Assembly: GCA_032718475.1 (NCBI GenBank)
Contig: JAUCBJ010008086.1
Coordinates: 43,123-107,122, forward strand
Length of the DNA: 64,000 bases
DNA from: Nemertoderma westbladi
Taxonomy: Eukaryota; Xenacoelomorpha; Nemertodermatida; Nemertodermatidae
Direction of reading: 5' to 3'
This document shows positions 63,968 to 64,000 of the stretch, piece after piece. The notes below the pieces were generated by a model, which had not been told where the DNA came from, ran no database searches, and saw only the letters and a list, made by a program, of their open reading frames with translations. Positions within the stretch are counted from its first letter, which is position 1; every line of letters starts with the position of its first letter. The position numbers and the translations under genes are program-made.

Positions 63968-64000
63968 AGGGGTCATCCATAAAAGACGTCCGAGCTAGAG
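63968..64000. mobile_element. MITE terminus at window edge
   Basis: AGGGGTCATCCATAAAAGAC followed by GTC has the same pattern as the 22349-22370 end (GGGGCCGTCC...AAGACGTC). It is probably the start of another element of this type that continues beyond the window. Confidence 0.45.

Overview
The window is invertebrate animal DNA: AT-rich, with GT-AG introns, phase-1 calcium-binding EGF exons, a fibrinogen-domain gene and a dense load of retrotransposons. I cannot name the phylum from sequence alone. Only two host genes are supported. One is a complete two-exon secreted fibrinogen-related protein (829-2560). The other is an internal stretch of a multi-EGF extracellular protein (59277-62223, four clean exons plus one possibly decayed). 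Nearly everything between them is mobile DNA.

Left part (1-23 kb): fragments of RTE-like non-LTR retrotransposons, including one nearly intact reverse transcriptase (16.6-17.9 kb); a collapsed Ty3/gypsy element; a decayed copia element with polypurine tract and 3' LTR; the 3' end of an RLE-type non-LTR element; a decayed multi-kb ORF of unknown family (13-15.6 kb); foldback repeats; two copies of a tRNA-like repeat, at least one with inverted termini; and a MITE split by an RTE-like insertion flanked by duplications of about 95 bp.

Centre (23.1-53.3 kb): two BEL/Pao retrotransposons in the same orientation. Copy 1 has a 5' LTR, a long leader, gag-protease-RT-RNaseH (26707-33510), integrase in another frame (33531-34862), a spacer of about 1.6 kb, and a third ORF of 1415 codons (36491-40738). 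That third protein carries zinc knuckles, has no signal peptide or obvious membrane segment, and belongs to no family I recognise. Its last codons are cut by what looks like the LTR of another retroelement (40733-41974), whose gag-like ORF is in turn cut by BEL copy 2 (41975-53291). Copy 2 has three in-frame deletions that remove RT and the integrase catalytic core but leave one continuous ORF of 1380 codons. Its LTRs are nearly identical, so it looks recently mobilised in trans.

Right part (53.3-64 kb): a full-length RLE-type non-LTR element on the minus strand sits inside an ACATATACTACACT-type satellite, next to an RTE 3' fragment whose TAG tail merges into that satellite. The EGF gene follows, with a tRNA-derived SINE (13-bp target duplication) in one intron and recent tandem duplication of an EGF exon.

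The best candidate for something undescribed is the BEL third ORF with its conserved upstream spacer, together with the defective but recently active copy 2.
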